From Marthasterias glacialis (Eukaryota > Echinodermata > Asteroidea > Forcipulatida > Asteriidae), in assembly GCA_911728455.2 (NCBI GenBank), contig OU452228.1:8110129-8174128 (forward strand): a stretch of DNA of 64,000 bases, in the 5' to 3' direction. The notes under the pieces were generated by a model that ran no database searches, was not told the DNA's origin, and saw only the letters and a list, made by a program, of their open reading frames with translations. A program made the position numbers and the translations under genes. Shown here piece after piece: positions 62,560 through 64,000 of the stretch. The stretch's first letter is position 1, and every line of letters begins with the position of its first letter.

Positions 62560-62915
62560 TGGCGTGACGAGGCCAGTGATTAGTGTGTCGGACTCAAGCT
62601 CCGGTGGCTGAGTCATCGTAGTGTGGGTTCGAGTCCCGGTCATGACGCTTGTGTCCTTGAGCAAGACACTTAACCAAAATTGCTCCGTAAAAGTTGGGGA
62701 GGTATAGAGCCTTTGCTCTACCAGCCAGGCTTCTGATAGATGATACCTAAGCCTACATCCTTACGGACTGTAAAGGGGGTTACCCTGTTTCAGCCCCAGG
62801 AGTAGGTGGCAACGGCCCCTGGATAAAACAGTTGATTTGTAGCCCACACCTTGAGTGGCTTATGGCCTTGTGTGTCTGGCGACTTCCATAAAAAAAATTA
62901 AATAAAATAAAAAAA
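62560..62915 (+). mobile_element. tRNA-derived SINE, full length
   Basis: A pol III B box GGTTCGAGTCC is at 62626-62636 with an A-box-like segment about 60 bases upstream. Then comes TTGTGTCCTTGAGCAAGACACTTAACC (62650-62676), a block common in metazoan tRNA SINEs, and a 3' body ending AGCCCACACCTTGAGTGGC, with an (A)n/(AAATA)n tail at 62889-62916. No cloverleaf for a functional tRNA. Confidence 0.85.
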
Positions 62916-64000
62916 TACGGATTTTAATGTTCTATACAAGTACTTCAAACTTCAAGAGAATTGGATGATGGGAATTTAAGCCAGCAAAATAAATCCCAAT
63001 TACTATCGGTATACCAGCTGAGACTAAGTCCATAGTACACAAGCCATGGAGTTTCCACATGATACCAGCTGTACAAACAGTAAATGACTGACACACAAGG
63101 AACTAGCCCCAAAATGACGAAAAGAGCGATATAATAGTTGCATCACCTTCAAACTATGTATAATGATGGAAGTTTTGAATTTCAAAAAGATCTTTCGTGA
63201 ATCTGCAAATGCGCATAGTCTAACCTCTTGTAGAGCAACCCCTCCCAACATATCCATCACACACTCGAATCGATGTTTTAAACATTGAGTAAAGCGATGT
63301 GAAATGAAATTGGGTTTTACGTCTGGCACTCTGTCAGTTTTTGTAGAGTTTGTTATTTACAATAATCTGCTTTAACGCATGTCCTTGGGTAGGAGACTTG
63401 AGCAGTTTTGAAGCCATCTAAAAGATAATGAATTATTCATATAGCTCAGGTATTGACTGCGTACCATGCGAACGCAGGGATGTAAACTACGCAAAGAGGC
63501 GTGTCTTCCATGTTTTAAAGGATGTTCAGGAATTGATTTCGCTCATACATATTCATCTCCGCGGAACCAAATCCATTCTAGTGTTGTAACCAAACGATTT
63601 GAAAGAGTAGATAAGGTGGCACGTAATAGAGCATCCCTTTCACTTGAGAACTTCTCCTCAACTACGATCGGAACCCTTTTCTGTTTTGAAAACAATCATG
63701 TGAGTATATCTTCGGTATATGTATGTTTGACTGTCTTAAGACTAAAAATGCAGGGTTGTAACTGTTAATCTTTTGACTGAAATATGCTTTCACATGTGAC
63801 ACTACTGAATGAATGTTTGTCTACATGAACGACCCAGTGGTTATGTTAGAACGTGATGCTGGAACCAACACTTTACCAGGGAGTGGCGTGTGCCCTGCTC
63901 CTTCAAAATAAATCTGACGCGGCCCACCTCGCTGCTTTCAGTGACTTGCCTTGTGCATTTTCTCCCCGTATACAAACCACGTCGCTGCAAATAGTTGCCA
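62916..64000. other. no gene recognised at right edge
   Basis: A 100-codon ATG frame at 63466-63768 includes a few Cys residues (GCKLRKEACLPCFKGC) but no known domain. It may be chance or part of a gene outside the window. Confidence 0.4.

Noticed and set aside
62560-62640. Possible tRNA gene
   Set aside because: It has a B box and weak A box but no cloverleaf or anticodon arm, and it continues into a SINE body with A-rich tail.

Overview
This is eukaryotic, intron-rich, AT-leaning DNA from an invertebrate animal. Three genes with strong human counterparts have small exons and GT-AG introns. The rest is mostly decayed DNA transposons, MITEs, tRNA-derived SINEs and very long microsatellites. 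The deuterostome-like gene set and terminal-repeat families that resemble ones I remember from sea-star and other echinoderm DNA suggest a marine deuterostome, probably an echinoderm. That is a recollection-based inference, not a search result.

Layout. Positions 1-26,600 hold no gene I can support. They contain a (GTT)n array, two very long (GTTT)n arrays with octamer sub-arrays, a 37-bp minisatellite arranged as 74-bp dimers, two MITEs of one family, and many poly-C/G runs. Positions 26,600-39,434 (+ strand) carry SCOC, a small Golgi/autophagy coiled-coil protein, in four exons plus an alternative terminal exon. Its 8-kb intron contains a 5.2-kb TTAA-flanked element with perfect 23-bp inverted ends; inside lie a broken THAP/DDE transposase gene and a foldback MITE. 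Positions 39,450-50,100 are repeat-rich intergenic DNA between convergent genes. Positions 53,366-50,107 (- strand) carry UNC50, a five-to-six-pass Golgi/ER membrane protein, in seven coding exons including a 26-nt microexon. Positions 54,799-56,393 (+ strand) carry COA5 (PET191), a twin-CX9C cytochrome c oxidase assembly factor, in three exons with a 552-bp MITE in intron 1. Positions 60,785-61,788 (+ strand) carry a probable two-exon gene for a secreted acidic proline-rich repeat protein. A full tRNA-derived SINE follows at 62,560.

Relations between genes. UNC50 and COA5 are head to head with 1.47 kb between start codons; the human genes are also divergent neighbours, so this looks like an ancient shared promoter. 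A CAAGATGGC (YY1-type) element lies at the expected start region of both COA5 and SCOC, and in each case its ATG opens only a tiny upstream ORF. I saw no operon, CRISPR array, rRNA gene or functional tRNA gene. No new multi-gene system is evident; the most unusual material is the nested TTAA-flanked transposon, the SCOC stop codons that overlap splice donors, and the unknown secreted repeat protein.
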